From Trigonopsis variabilis (lineage: Eukaryota; Ascomycota; Trigonopsidomycetes; Trigonopsidales; Trigonopsidaceae), in NCBI GenBank assembly GCA_003707065.3, contig PPXM03000001.1, positions 1,674,001-1,738,000 on the forward strand: a stretch of 64,000 bases of DNA, read 5' to 3'. Positions 31,902 to 44,433 of this stretch are shown in pieces; the first letter of the stretch is position 1; each line of letters starts with the position of its first letter. The notes beneath the pieces are model-generated. The model was given only the letters and a program-made list of their open reading frames with translations. It was not told where the DNA came from and ran no database searches. A program made the translations under genes and the position numbers.

Positions 31902-32799
31902 TTTGAACCGGTGCGGAAGGGGAGTGGTCGGCTAACCCTGTCTTGGGCGTGCTTAGTTTAGAATCATGAAGTGGCCAATAACCAGCCGTCTAAATGACCT
32001 GGTGGAAGGCAAGCGTGCCAAAAGTTGGGTGTATCGTTAACTCTATGAGTTGGGCGCAAGAAGTGGCCTTGTATGTTATTATCTAGTGCTTTTGCCTAAT
32101 ATGTCAAGATATAGGAGCTCGAGTACTACGTAGCCTCTAGTAAGTGTGTTTACCTGTATATGTCTAGCTCTGAAGAGCTCACCCAAGAGAACCATATCAG
32201 GATTCGGTGCCCAGCAGAGGACGGCAAGAGTCACGGGGCTGCTCTTTAAAATGACAGTCCTTGTGAAGGCTGTACTTGCAAAGGTTTTAGGGCCTGAATT
32301 GTGCTCATCCCTATTATTCCTAAAAGACAGCTGTCAACAGCTGCCACCATTCTCTGCAGATCTTTTACTAGTCGAAGGAATACAACGTTCCTCGAGTGTT
32401 ACAATCTCACTTGCAGCAGGCAGGCGTTTTGGTTGCCACGGTCTGCACAGGGGCATGGCAGTAACCCCATCCCTTCAATCCTCGTCCCTAGGTGCCAGTC
32501 GAGTCAAGAGCCGACTTATCTAGGACAGAGTTCTATTTCCACGGTGGCAAATCCATTGGATCATTCTCCTTCCATCAAGCCATACCAAGTCTTTTCCGTT
32601 CTCTCTTCATTTGAATCTCAGCCTCCTTCTCCCGATCGTCCTTCGACTAGTCAACCGACCCAGTCTTGTCCAGGCACGGCCCGTATGTTTGGCCTGCTGT
32701 TGTCGTTAGCTAACTCATCAAGACCACGAATCGTTTGCGGAATTTGAAGATCAGTACCGCCCCCCACATTTGAGAGCGTCGAATTCAAGAGAAACGACG
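31902..32799. other. Intergenic region upstream of PHO85
   Basis: About 0.9 kb between same-strand genes. Open frames at 32146-32747 overlap in two frames and show no family features. No repeats or RNA genes recognised. Confidence 0.5.
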
Positions 32800-33972
32800 A
32801 TGAATGGGAATTCGCAGTAAGTCCGATGGGATCGATCGAGAGTTAACATGCAGGTTTGAACGGTACGATAGGTTCTGATTTCTTTTATCTTGCTAACATT
32901 TGCTTTTAATAGACTAGAAGCTCTGGGTAAAGGTATGATGGACTGCGGTCCCACCAAAGGAGCATGCTAATATCTAGGAACCTACGCCACCGTTTACCGC
33001 GGGCGGAACTTCAACACCGGAGAAATTGTTGCATTAAAAGAAATTAACCTAGACAGTGAAGAAGGCACTCCATCGACGGCGATTCGGGAAATCTCGTTGA
33101 TGAAGGAGCTGCGACATGAGAATATTGTCTCGCTGTACGACGTCATCCATACCGAGAACAAGCTGAATCTTGTTTTCGAGTACATGGACCGGGATCTCAA
33201 GAATTACATGGATACGCTGGGAAACCACGGTGCTCTGGACCCAAAGACGGTCAAGAGCTTCATGTATCAGCTACTAAAAGGCATTGCGTTTTGCCACGAG
33301 AATCGAGTCCTCCACCGAGACCTGAAACCACAAAACCTTCTGATCAACAACCGGGGACGGCTGAAGCTGGCGGATTTCGGGCTGGCGAGGGCGTTTGGGA
33401 TCCCGGTCAACACCTTCTCAAACGAGGTCGTCACGCTCTGGTACCGGGCTCCCGACGTGCTCCTTGGCTCACGAACGTACTCGACGTCGATCGACATCTG
33501 GTCGGCCGGCTGTATTTTCGCTGAAATGACCAATGGCCGCCCGCTCTTGCCTGGGACCAACAACGAGGACCAGCTCCAGAAAATCTTCCGCTTACTGGGC
33601 ACGCCGTCTGAGAGAACGTGGCCTGGCATCTCGCAACTACCAAACTACAGCATCATCACCAACATGACGGTCTATCCTCCCCAGGATCTCCGGGCGATCT
33701 TCCCCCACCTCGATATCAACGCCATCGACCTGTTGGGAGCAATGTTACAGCTCCACCCCGATATGCGTATCAGCGCCCGCCAGGCCCTGGCCCATCCTTA
33801 TTTCGCAGAGTACCATGGATCGAATCGATCTTCCAGCAGCACCTCCCGCGTGCCCGGACAGGGCATGCCCAAGGTGGCGGGCAACAATGGGATTGGACTG
33901 TCGCTGCCGCCCCCTCCAGTAGGCCGCACAGGGTCTGGGGGGTCCCAGTATGGGACTACCGCTGGTGCCTAG
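32800..33972 (+). CDS. PHO85: Cyclin-dependent kinase Pho85 (four exons, 9-nt microexon)
   Basis: Exons: 32800-32816, 32854-32862, 32913-32932, 32978-33972; 346 residues. Exon 2 is only 9 nt and exon 3 only 20 nt. The joined N-terminus [24 protein letters not shown] matches Pho85/PhoA, so each short exon is required. Introns are 37, 50 and 45 nt with GTTAAC, GCTAAC and GCTAAT branch sites. Kinase motifs: PSTAIRE helix inside [38 protein letters not shown], and the APE-variant APDVLLGS that is diagnostic for Pho85. The C-terminal about 45 residues are a Ser/Gly/Pro tail. It partners Pcl-type cyclins in phosphate, glycogen and cell-cycle control. Confidence 0.96.
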
Positions 33973-36285
33973 GTGTCACCCCACCCTTGTCGCCGTCTCA
34001 TCGCACCCGCTGTCGAGAGCAAGGGGATGAAAAGCAAGACTGCTGTAGTGCTGACTGCTGGCTTGTCTACGATCTGTGCCTTGGGCACGTTTTGAAAGGA
34101 AAGAGATGTTATGTTTGAATTGACCGAGTGCTTAATTTTCTGGTTGCAAGGATGCTGACTGTGTATTGTAATAATCAGCAAGAGTATGACGCTTTGTTAT
34201 CTAGAACATGACGTTGTTATCAGAATAGGACACATGCACTCAGAATACGACATCTGCTATCAGAATGACACTTGTAGCCTGATTTGTATTGCCAGGACAA
34301 TGGCAGCCTGCCATGCCATGCTCCAACCTATGCGCCAGTCAATGAGTCAAGACCGTTTGTGACGTGAGCAAAGAGTAGTCTGGAAGACAAGTGGAACCAT
34401 TTCTGAAGCCTTGCGACAATGTCCAGAACCGTATTGTCTTTGATCTGTAGTGTAAGCATTTGTCATGTCGCCTGCGTGGCGATGACGTCTGTCCGCTACA
34501 ACATCAAGATGGACAGCAAGGAGAGCTCTTTGTCCCATAAGAGCCAGCACAGTTGTTCCATAGCTATTTTCAAATGATGGCTGTTATTCTGCAGCTTGGA
34601 TCATCCGTTTAAAAGTACAAACGAGCTGGTTTTGCGCGCAGGAGACCGCGCCGCAGGCAGGGCGGCAGAAAAAATTTCGTCCGGTTGGGACAAAGTCACA
34701 CTGACATCACTGTAAGGCCATTAGCGAGGACCAAGAGTGAGCGTGACCTTTAGGGGTGAGTGCTATTGGACCGCATGTCGTGGCTCTATCGAGCCCCAGG
34801 CTCTTCATATCATAATGAGAGTGTTGGAATTTAATTAAATCAAGCTCTTAAGCGAGAGCAGCGGGGGATGACGAGACAAAGTGTGGAGTGAAAATGACGA
34901 AATGTGGCCCTCGAGGGTGTGCGGAAAACGACGGATGGAACAAGAGAAAGAAAGGGGCCAAGGAAAGGACGAATAGAAGTAGAGGAGCCAAGGAGGGTGG
35001 ATTGTAGAGAATTGTCCATTCTCTATCGAATGCAAGCTTCGGAGGTTGCGGGAGCGGCTTTGGACAGCGTCACCCTATGAGCCTGAGCTTTGGAAGAGTC
35101 GAGTCGACGGGAGCCAAACCAAGACGCATGCTGGACTACCAAGGGGGCTAGAAGGGCTGTGGTGAAAGGCGTGTTTGTTTACGAGACGAGAGACTCGCGA
35201 GCAAAGGATAAGGCTAGATAAACAACCTTAGCCGTCTGACACCTTGCTCTCGCCGTCCATTGGTGATCAGCCGTATTCAGGGAAGCAAGCAGGGTCGCCT
35301 AACAAAGAAGACTGCGAGAGCCTAAACGGGAGGGGATGGTTCCCTAATCAGGCATTAGGAGGTCTAGTTTATGGTAGTTACTTTTGGTCATTTGACTGGT
35401 TTTTGTTTACTCGTTACCTCTTGGTGCTTGCCGTGGCTACCATCTTTGTCAGGCACGGCTGGGGAAGGAGTTGCTCTGGCCGGGTGACGAGCGTTAGAAA
35501 TCAGTCGGGTGGAGCAACAGGCCAAGACGGGAGCAAACGCAGCGGCAAAGAGAAAAGGAGGAGGAAAAAAAGGTAGAAATGAGTGAATTGACAGGAATTG
35601 ATATGGCTGAAAGGTTTTTGTGCCGGACAAGACTCTTGGAACCATTGTCTTTAGGTCCCGTTCCAGGTCATCGATCTCGAGCTTTCCGTCCAAGCCGAGT
35701 CATTCTACACCACGACGGGCTGTCAGCGGAAGCCAGGGGGTTCGATTGTATGCGACCGAGCAGCAACCGTAGAGAGCGTGCAAAAATGCTAGAAAATCCA
35801 AACAAGACAACGATCAGGCAGGCTTTGAGGGCACTCTCCAGTCTTCCGACGTTTCCGGGACGCCCAAGTATTTCCCAAACAGGAAGTGGACAAGTCGCTT
35901 AAACACATCCTCACCACTATGGAGCGACTCTTGGTTACCCGATTAGGCCTAGCGGGGACGTGGATTTAGGCTTGACGATGAGCATATGACTAGTGAGCCT
36001 CACCTGCCGATCATGGGATTGCGAGCGCCCAGGACGCCCGGAAGCGCTGCAAACCAGGCACCGGACAGCAAGAGGCGAATCGTTGGCCAACACGGCCGTT
36101 TAGTCGTCTCATGTTTGTTTGCAGGCCGCTGCCGGAGTTGTCCAGGGGTGCGGCGGGGCGAGGAGGTTGCGACGAGCGGCTCGGGCAAAAGACAGAAAGG
36201 GCTCTAAGCCTAAAGCGGAGCCAACGGCAACCGTCCCGTACGCAGACGTCATAGGACACGGGCCCGTAAGCCGATTCTGGGTGAG
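33973..36285. other. Long intergenic region upstream of the opsin-related gene
   Basis: About 2.3 kb between same-strand genes, with only short frames (for example 35244-35576) lacking features. TCAGAATnnGAC-like words recur at 34216-34268. Four AGGGG words are present on the plus strand, about what chance predicts. No RNA gene recognised. Confidence 0.5.
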
Positions 36286-36293
36286 TATTTAAG
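36286..36293 (+). promoter_or_regulatory. TATA-like box of the opsin-related gene
   Basis: TATTTAAG, about 60 bp before the ATG at 36353, a longer spacing than in other genes here. Confidence 0.45.
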
Positions 36294-36352
36294 AGGAGGC
36301 AGGCAGTCAGGTCTACATCGTTGTTAATACTCCTTCAGCCTAGTTTCTAATA

Positions 36353-37216
36353 ATGTCTATCGTCGACCGTCACGCAGATATCATTGGCGTCAACCCCGTC
36401 GCTTCCGACGTTACTATCCACCTTACCAACCATGGTTCTTACTGGTACTGGTCTGTCTTTTCTCTCTTTGCCTTGACCTTGCTTGCTGTCATTGTCTGGG
36501 CCTTCTTTGTCGCTCCTCGTCCCGACCGACTCTTCTTCTACTCGACCATCATCTCGTTGTTCATCATCACCTTCCAATACTTTACTCTTGCCTCCAACCT
36601 CGGAAAGACCGGTGTCCAGACCGAATTCAACCACTACCAGGGCGGCGGTATCCGTGAGGTGTTCTATGCCCGCTACATTGGCTGGTTCCTGTCTGCCCCC
36701 ACCTTGATCTTCAACTTGCACATCTTCTGCGGTGTCACTGCCTGGCCCACCATCCTCTTCTCCGTCGTCACCCAGTGTGTCATGGTCCTTGGTGGTCTTC
36801 TCGGTGCCGTTGTGTCGAGCAGCTACAAGTGGGGTTACTTTGCCTTTGGCGGTGCTGGCTTGATTGTGCTCATCTACCACCTTATCTTTGTCGTCCGTCT
36901 CGGTGCCAGCGAGCTCGGCTACGATGTCCACCTCCACTACTGCCTCTTCATCAGCTGGATGTTCCTCATGTACTTGCTCTACGCCGTCTGCTGGGGTCTC
37001 AGCGAGGGTGGTAATGTCATTGCCCCCGACTCTGAGGGTGTCTGGTATGGTGTCCTTGATATCTGCATGTACGTCATCCTCAACATCTATCTCCTTGCCA
37101 TGAGCGAGAAGCTCGACATTCTCAGCCGAATTGTCTTCTACGCCGGCTCTGTTCCCGGTGTCTCCAAGCGACAGCTTCCCCACGAGAAGGCTGCCTCTGG
37201 CGAGACTGCCGCTTAA
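36353..37216 (+). CDS. Opsin-related membrane protein (Hsp30/Yro2/Mrh1 family)
   Basis: Single exon, 287 residues, seven hydrophobic helices in the microbial-rhodopsin arrangement. Helix C keeps the ARY motif (REVFYARYIGWF), but the position of the proton acceptor Asp is Gly. Helix G has LDICMYVILNIY, with no Lys where retinal would attach. It is therefore a non-photoactive member such as S. cerevisiae Hsp30, Yro2 and Mrh1, plasma-membrane proteins induced by heat, acid or ethanol stress and linked to control of the proton ATPase. Codon choice is strongly biased to C-ending codons compared with its neighbours, suggesting high expression. The 2.3 kb upstream region is the longest gene-free promoter in the window. 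Confidence 0.92.
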   Translation: MSIVDRHADIIGVNPVASDVTIHLTNHGSYWYWSVFSLFALTLLAVIVWAFFVAPRPDRLFFYSTIISLFIITFQYFTLASNLGKTGVQTEFNHYQGGGIREVFYARYIGWFLSAPTLIFNLHIFCGVTAWPTILFSVVTQCVMVLGGLLGAVVSSSYKWGYFAFGGAGLIVLIYHLIFVVRLGASELGYDVHLHYCLFISWMFLMYLLYAVCWGLSEGGNVIAPDSEGVWYGVLDICMYVILNIYLLAMSEKLDILSRIVFYAGSVPGVSKRQLPHEKAASGETAA

Positions 37217-38870
37217 AAACCTTGTGTTGGGATTCCGCGTCCTGGGACAAACACTGCAAATACCTTTTAATTGCCGCTAATGACCTGTCTCCTACAATCG
37301 TTCATTTTATCATTCTCGGAGTCTCTCTTTGTGATGGCCCCTGGATTCTTCAAAAGATCATAGCATTGTGAAGAATATCTCATTCTTAATTTGTTTTTTT
37401 ATACGGGTATTAATGTGTAATGATGCTTATATGTCCTTGAATTTATGTGTATATCGCAATGCACTCTCTAGAAGGTCACGGCTTTCCTGTAGTCTTAGAG
37501 TTCGGAACCCTCACGGGACCCGTTTGTTGATTCTGGTACCTGCCTGAACAGGCATTTTTCTTTCTCCTTGGCCTTGCCATTGTTGTTTGGTGCTTCCCTT
37601 TTCGGTCGACCCGACTGTCCTGAAAAGGAATCGTGACAAATAGGGGAACGCAAGGCTAGCCTTGCAAGCTCGCTAAAACATCTCTCATTCCTGTTTATCA
37701 TTCCATTCCTGAGATGCAAACAAAACAGCAAACAGCAAACAAACAACGGAGTTAAACGGGACCGACAAGACTAATAGGGTTTGGAGATCGCCGTACGTGA
37801 GTGAGCGATTATTCAGCAGTGGTGTTGCGCTGTTTAGAAATAGGCTGGCTTTCTGGAGCAATGTTTGCCGAGCAGACAAGTCAGATGCAATGTCGACCGA
37901 TTGGGCTATGTTTATGGCATCTTATGGGCTGTCGAAGGAATCCGATGTTGGATTTCGATGTTCTGGTGAGAGAACAGGCTCTCATATATAAGAGCTTTAG
38001 TAACGTTGTCTCTATGGGATCATTGGTTAATTCCAGGCAGAGAAGGAGGCAGAGAAGGTCTAATGAGCGGCCATCATACCAGGTTGAGTGAGTGATTGCT
38101 TGCCAACAGGATCAAGAGGACGAGAATGTTTCTTGTTTACGCTACTAGCTGACATAATGATATAGTTGTTCTGACAGCTATAGTTTTTCTTGGATGATAC
38201 CGACATTAGGAGAATTTACAAGCCAGTATTTCGTCTAGAGTTTTTTTAAAAAAAAGAGACGTTATGGCCAGTCATACGACATACGTTTATGCTACACTTA
38301 TACTATTATACCTGCAAAAGGCTTGACAGAAGATAAGGCGGTCTAACAAGATCCATGCTAGTTTATACCATAGTATGATGTTAGATCTTTGCCTGTATAC
38401 CTTTCGCACGCTGTGTTGGCGTTATCACCTATATTACTCTCGTTACTTTGCTTAATTAGACGAACCCATACCCTCTACCCTGCTGAATCAGCTGTATCTG
38501 AGATATTAGAGTCATACCTCCCTTAAACCCTTTTCCTCTCTGCTCCCTTGACACACCGGGGAATATACCGAAATTCAAAGAGCTTCAATACTTGGAATTG
38601 ATCTTTAAGGTCTGTTACGATGGAGACTGCACTTCCTTACTTTGTAAATAACAACCTTTTGGCAATAGATGGTGCTGCTTCTGCTTCTTGGAATAAATAT
38701 GCTTGTAGCCTACACTATCTCTACCCATTCACCCATTCACACTGCTCTCCCTTCTGTTGCAGCTGCTGCCACTCCCTTCTGCAGTCGTTCTCAGAAAGGC
38801 CTGGCGCTACGCTCCCACGCTACTCCCCAAGTCGACCTTCGTCTACCTAGTAACGGTCTGCAAACTTCTC
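37217..38870. other. Intergenic region upstream of FRS1
   Basis: About 1.65 kb between same-strand genes. The frames at 37495-38091 and 38620-38908 are short, overlap one another and lack features. A CAGCAAACAGCAAACAAACAA stretch lies near 37728. No RNA gene recognised. Confidence 0.5.
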
Positions 38871-40751
38871 ATGCCTACCATCAGCGTCGACAAAGCCGAC
38901 CTCTTTAAAGCTTTAGAGTAGGTAGTCGAGGCGCTGCGTTTCTAATATCAGGCGGACCTATTCAACTGCTGAGTTTGATGAGTTATGCTTCCAGTTTGGA
39001 ATCGAGTTGGATGAAGACGTAAGGCAGTAGCAAGGATCGCACTGACGCTGCAGACGGAAGCCGAGCTTGTTGCTCAAGGGAGCAAAGAACGACCGCAGTT
39101 GAAGATTGAAGTGCCTGCGAACCGGTAAGACTAAGGATTGATGGGATTCTGACCAGACAGATATGATCTGCTGTGCATCGAGGGAATTTCGAGGGCTCTG
39201 AGGATCTTCTTGGGGATTGACAAGCTGCCCAAGTACCGGCTGACGCAGCCAGAGGCTGTGACGCAAATGATTGTGACTCCCGAATTGACAAACATTCGTC
39301 CCTATGTCACTGGGGCGATCCTGAGGGGTGTCACGTTTACTCCTAGACGATACGAATCGTTTATTGCTTTACAAGACAAGCTCCACTCGAACCTATGCAG
39401 AAACCGGACTCTGGTCGCCATTGGAACCCATGATATCAGTACCGTGGAGGGACCTTTCACCTATACGGCCTTGCCGCCTGAGGACTTTTCTTTTATCCCT
39501 CTCAACCAGTCGACGACCATGAATGGCAAGCAGCTGATGGAGTTTTATGAAAAAGACAAGCACATTGGCCGTTTTCTGCACATCATCCGGGACAGCCCCC
39601 TCTACCCCGTCATTCTCGATGCCAAGGGGAAAATCTGCTCCTTGCCTCCTATCATCAACTCTGAACACTCCAAAATCACGCTCGAGACCCGCGACGTGCT
39701 GATCGAATGCACGGCGACCGACAAGACCAAGGCTGAGGTCGTCGTCAACCAGATCGTCGCCATGTTCTCCGAATACTGCGACGAGCCCTTTACGGCGGAG
39801 CCTTTGGAGATCCTGTCTCCCCACAACGGCGAATCGAGGATCGTTCCTAAACTCGATACCCGGACGGTGCCGGTTTCGGCCGAGTACATCAACTCGTGCT
39901 GCGGGTTCTCGAAACCGAGCGACGAAATCGCTAAACTGTTGCTCCGCATGAGCTTGGATGCAACGGCGGCCGATGATCAGACGATCAACGTCTCTGTGCC
40001 CTGCACGCGCTCGGACGTCCTCCACCCCTGTGATATCATGGAAGATGCCGCCATCGGCTTTGGCTACGACAACCTGAACAAAATTAACTCCCGATCCATC
40101 GCAATCCCTCTCCCTATCAACTCCGTTGCCGACATCGTCCGAAGAGAAGCTGCCCAGTGCGGTTGGCTCGAGGTCATGGCCCTCACGCTGTGCTCGCGAG
40201 ATGAAAACTTCACCTTCCTCCGACGAAAAGACGTCGGAGACGCAGTCCATCTCGAAAACCCCAAAACGGCAGAGTACCAGGTCGTTCGAACCACGCTCCT
40301 CCCTGGCTTATTAAAGACCATCCGAGAAAACCGGGACCACAGGCTCCCCATGAAGGTCTTTGAGTCGGGCGATGTCGTCTTCAAAGACCTCAACGTCGAG
40401 CGCAAGGCCCGGAATCGCCGCCATTTCGCTGCTGTCTATGCAGGAAAGACGAGCGGGTTCGAAATCATCCACGGCCTGGTGGACCGACTGCTGTCGATGC
40501 TTCGCGTCCCCTTCTCTGGTAACGGCCCTGCTGAGGGTCGATGCTACTACGTCCGCGAAATGACAGGCTCAGAGCCTGAAGCCCAGACCTTCTTCTCCGG
40601 CCGGGCCGCCGAGATCTGGTTCAAGGCCGATCGCCTGGCTTCGCCGGTCAAAGTGGGAACCTTTGGCGTCTTCCACCCTGACGTGGTGACCAACTTTGCC
40701 ATCCCTTTTGCTGCCTCGAGTTTGGAGCTCGACGTCGAGGCTTTCTTGTAG
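38871..40751 (+). CDS. FRS1: Cytosolic phenylalanyl-tRNA synthetase beta subunit
   Basis: Four exons: 38871-38917, 38952-39018, 39054-39124, 39161-40751; 591 residues against about 595 in yeast. The introns are 34, 35 and 36 nt, with TCTAAT, ACTGAC and TCTGAC branch motifs. Splicing restores [28 protein letters not shown] and [16 protein letters not shown], all colinear with Frs1. The body has the B3/4 editing region, B5 domain and the catalytic-like C-terminal module ending [17 protein letters not shown]. It pairs with the alpha subunit to charge tRNA-Phe in the cytosol. Conserved leucines here use CTG, evidence that CTG is not reassigned. It converges with the Bre4-like gene 95 bp away. Confidence 0.97.
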
Positions 40752-40846
40752 ACGTTTACAGTTTAGAATACGATCAACCAGCGTAGCCGGCGCCGTCTAC
40801 GAGAACAACACCACCAACTCCATAAGCAATAAACACAGAATCCCTT

Positions 40847-43800
40847 CTATTTGGGCCTGATCTTGGGATCAAAGTAAGACGCCTCTCCCAGAATAACAAT
40901 GGCGTACCTGATCATGTCGTCCAGGCTCTCGACCATGTCTTGGGCGGCCGATCCAAACACGTTTCGGTTGACAATGACCCACCGCCGCTGTCTCTCGGAC
41001 TCGTTCTTGAATAGCGCCGGCATGTTTTCAATTTCCCGCGTCTTGTCGAGCAGCTTCTGTCGCGAGCTCGTCGACGAAGGCATATACCTTGGAACGGGGA
41101 GCTTGGCGCGGAAGGAGCAGCTGAGGATGTAGAGGACATACTGGAGAGAAGCCACCTGGTCTCGACGCAGAGACAGCAGCGTCTGGGTGTTCTTCTCGGC
41201 GCCGTCGTACGAGTAGACGCGGAAATAAGCTGAAGAGAGGCGGGCATCGACAAGACGACGGAAGAAGCGCTCGGCGCTGTTGAGCAGAGCATGATAGCCC
41301 GATCGATCAAACGTTCCCCGGAGACTGAGCTCGTGGTGGGCCATGTCGATCAGCTCGCGCACAGCAAAGATATCTAGGGTCAGTGAGAAGACTTGGGCGC
41401 TTACTAGAATAGATTCGAGCCTCTTGGATGTACTGCAGCTCGTCTGACAGCTCGGTGGGAAGGTCGTCGAGGTCACGGTAGAGATAGCGCGCTATAGTGT
41501 AGCGGTAGCTCATGTTGAGATGGGCCAGCACGCCTGCGATCGCCTTGCGCAGCTCGTGGCGGGCAATGAAGGGCCAGAGCGTCCAGTTTATAATGACCGC
41601 TGCCCACAACGCGATCATCAGGGCGAGCCCGCGGGTGGTGACGCCGACGACCGTGTTGGCCTTGCCGACGAGCTGGAGGGAGCAGATGGTGAACGTGACG
41701 CAGCCGGTGAGCCCAGAGCGCGGGTGGGTGGACGTGGTGTACCGGTACATGCACGGGTACATGAAGATGGCGCAAAAGACGCCAATGACGACGTGGTTCT
41801 GGTCGCGCGCGTTGAGGGCAAAGCCGGCCCATAGAGAGCCGATGATGATGAAGAAGCTGCGGGTCACCAGGTCCTCGAGGTTCCCAGACACCCGCGAGTG
41901 CATCATGATCAGCGCGAAGATGGCGGCCCACCACCCCTCGGAGGCATAGAACCAGCCGGTCGCCGACTCTGACGCCGGGACGTGGCCGGGGAGCGAGAGC
42001 ATGGTCGTCGAGATGACGGCCTTGATGGCGAATTTCGTTTCAAACGACTGCATTTTGTGCATCAGCGACCAGACCTTGTACCGCAGCGAAGACGAGTCGG
42101 CGTCGATGTCTTCAGCGTGGATGAGGTGGTGCTGGAACCCGCCGCGATCGACCTGCGACGTGTTTATCTTGTGCAGGCGGTCAAACACCTGGTCCACGGC
42201 CGCGTTGGTGTGGAAGTAGTGCCCGGCAATGTGGCCGCCGCGGTCGTGGATCGACTGGGGATTGCATCGGTGGAGAGCTTTGGACAGCGGGTACGAAGGC
42301 AGATGGAACGTCCACCTTCCCGAGCGGCCTTCGATGCCGTCGAGCACGAGCGCAAAGTTGGCCACCTTCTCGGCCGCCAGCCGGACGCTTTGGGCAAACG
42401 CGAGCAAATCGAGGAGATAGGGGCTTGATTCGTAGTCGATGCGGCTTTTGGCAAAGATGGTCGAGTCGACTTCGTCGTAGAGGCGGATTCGGGTGGCGAG
42501 GTAGGAGCGGGCGATCGCGAGCGAGCGATACTCGACCAGCACGGGCGTGAAGTCGTCCTGCTTGTAGGCGGGCAGCTTGTTTGGGCTCAGCTGGGCCAGC
42601 CTGGACATGCGCTCCTGGCCAGTGTAGAGCGTACAGGCCATGGAGCTGACCAGCCGGCGGAGCTCTGGAGCGAGCGACTTGTAGGCCAGCTCGTACAGGC
42701 TGTCGCCGTCCGGCTGGTACTTGATCTTGATCTGGTCGCTGGTGATCTGCTGCAGGCCGCGGAGAACGTCCTGCATTGCGTTTCGAAACAGGATAAAGTC
42801 CTGGGGCGAGATGGTCAAGAACGTGAGCTCGTTGCTAAGGTCTCGGTACGCTTCAGACAGGTCCGTGCCCGCTTCGTTCAGCTGGCGGTGGATCTCGTCG
42901 TGCTGGCACCCGTAGAAGTCGAAGGCCGCCAGGGCCGTGGAGAAGGAGTTCATCATCGCCGTGCTCAGCCGCCGCTGCATAAAGTCGGGGAAGACCGCCA
43001 GGTTGACGACCAGGCAGCACGCCAGGCCCATGATGTACGGGATCACAAAGTCCCAGAGCTTTGTTTTGGTGAGCGGGTGGAGCGTGGGGCTGTTATCGAC
43101 CAGCAGCATGTAGATCAGCGCGACGGACGCGGAAATGGACGGGTGGAACGAGCGGTTGTACCGCGCGCGCACCCACGAGAAGGCAAAGATCCCCACGATC
43201 TGGAAGGTGGCCAGGATTGCTCCGTAAGACCGGCGCGCAGGCTCAGTCGACCGCGAGACAAACAGCCCCAGCGTTCCCCACGCCATGCCGGTGGCGGTTG
43301 CGAGGATCGAGAGGAGCGTGTATTCGATCTGGCTTCCGGACGAGCGCCCAGGATGGTGCAGCAGGGCGGCCAGGCACCCAAAGGCGGGGTATCTTCCAAA
43401 CCAGGAGCGCACTGGCGTGACCAGGCACAGGATGTACAGGATGAAATAGCCCAGAAACGCCTTGAAGATCGTCATCCGCCGGTCGCTCTGCAGGACCGTC
43501 CTGAAAAAGCTCGCCGTCGACTGTGCCAGTCCGCCCGCCGTGCTCCTGAGGTCAAACCGCCGTCTCTGTCTTCGTAGCGACTTTTTGCGCTGCCTGTGGA
43601 GGGCAGCCAGCTCCTGCTCCCTGAACGGGCGGGTGTAGACTGCGTCGAAGAAGCCCGGGCGGAGATCGACGATGCCAAAGGTGTCGAGCTGGACGTCGGA
43701 CGAGACCTCGATCGAGACCCTCGAGTGGGACGCCATCGAGAGCGATCCTAGCCTCGGCGTCGAGCTTCGTCGCCGGTCGGTGGATGGGCCTCGACTGCTT

Positions 43801-43880
43801 GCTCGGGACGTGCGTCCCGACACGTCTGCGCTCTTGGGCATGGGCCATTTGCCGACCTCCAAGCGTTGCCGTATTGACAT
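40847..43880 (-). CDS. Bre4-like multi-pass membrane protein (ArAE/ALMT-like)
   Basis: Two exons: 43880-41405 and 41373-40847 (1000 residues). The intron is only 31 nt (GTAAGC donor, ACTGAC branch, CTAG acceptor); it joins EARIYS to FAVRELIDMAHHEL. Two clusters of about six membrane spans (roughly residues 135-330 and 620-770) flank a cytosolic helical region, the architecture of the fungal ArAE_2_N plus DUF2421 proteins. Named relatives are S. cerevisiae Bre4 (brefeldin A sensitivity) and fusaric-acid-resistance-like transporters. The substrate is unknown. The N-terminus is Ser/Arg-rich. Upstream in-frame codons exist, but the ATG at 43880 begins the conserved-looking part. Confidence 0.88.
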
Positions 43881-44354
43881 GTCTGCATGGACTAATTGTC
43901 GAGATCGGGGTGGGTAGGCGTTGCGCAGTTGGCAGCGCAGCAGCGCAGCAGCGCAGTAGCAGGCGTGAGATCGTGAGATGCCTGAGGTGCCTGAGATGCC
44001 ATGACGTACGAGCTGTTTGAATTGATTGGAATGTGTTTGTGGTGCGGAATAGCCATTACAGTGGTAATCGACCACTTGTGATGTCGAGTGTAAAGATGTG
44101 TCAAGTTCTAAGCAGCAGGGCCAAGTGATTGTGGCTAATGTAGGCTAACGTGGTTTAGTTGAGGCGAGTGAATTGTTTGGGCATGATCACAGACCGTTGG
44201 TTCCACTGTGGTCTGTCGAGAGATCGTGAGCCATGGTGACGATGCAAGTCATTGTTTGTCGACAGACCACTACAAATAGCCTGTAGTCGACATTCTTACC
44301 CAAGCAAGTCAGTTCTCAGAGTGCTGCTTGTATGTAAGTCGTCATTGCATTGAT

Positions 44355-44433
44355 GGTGCTGTTCGAGTGCTGCTAGGGTGCTGCTAGGGTGCTGGTCGAG
44401 TGCTGGTCGAGCGCTGGTCGAGCGCTGCTTGAC
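44355..44433. repeat. Tandem array of 10-11 bp GTGCTGGTCGA-type units
   Basis: About seven degenerate units alternating between GTGCTGCTAGG and GTGCTGGTCGA. Confidence 0.7.

Noticed and set aside
35244-35902. Two adjacent small frames of about 110 codons
   Set aside because: No motif, poor codon character, no promoter signal; treated as chance.
33973-36352. Stress-response elements (AGGGG) upstream of the opsin-related gene
   Set aside because: Four plus-strand occurrences in 2.4 kb are near chance expectation, so no regulatory claim is made.
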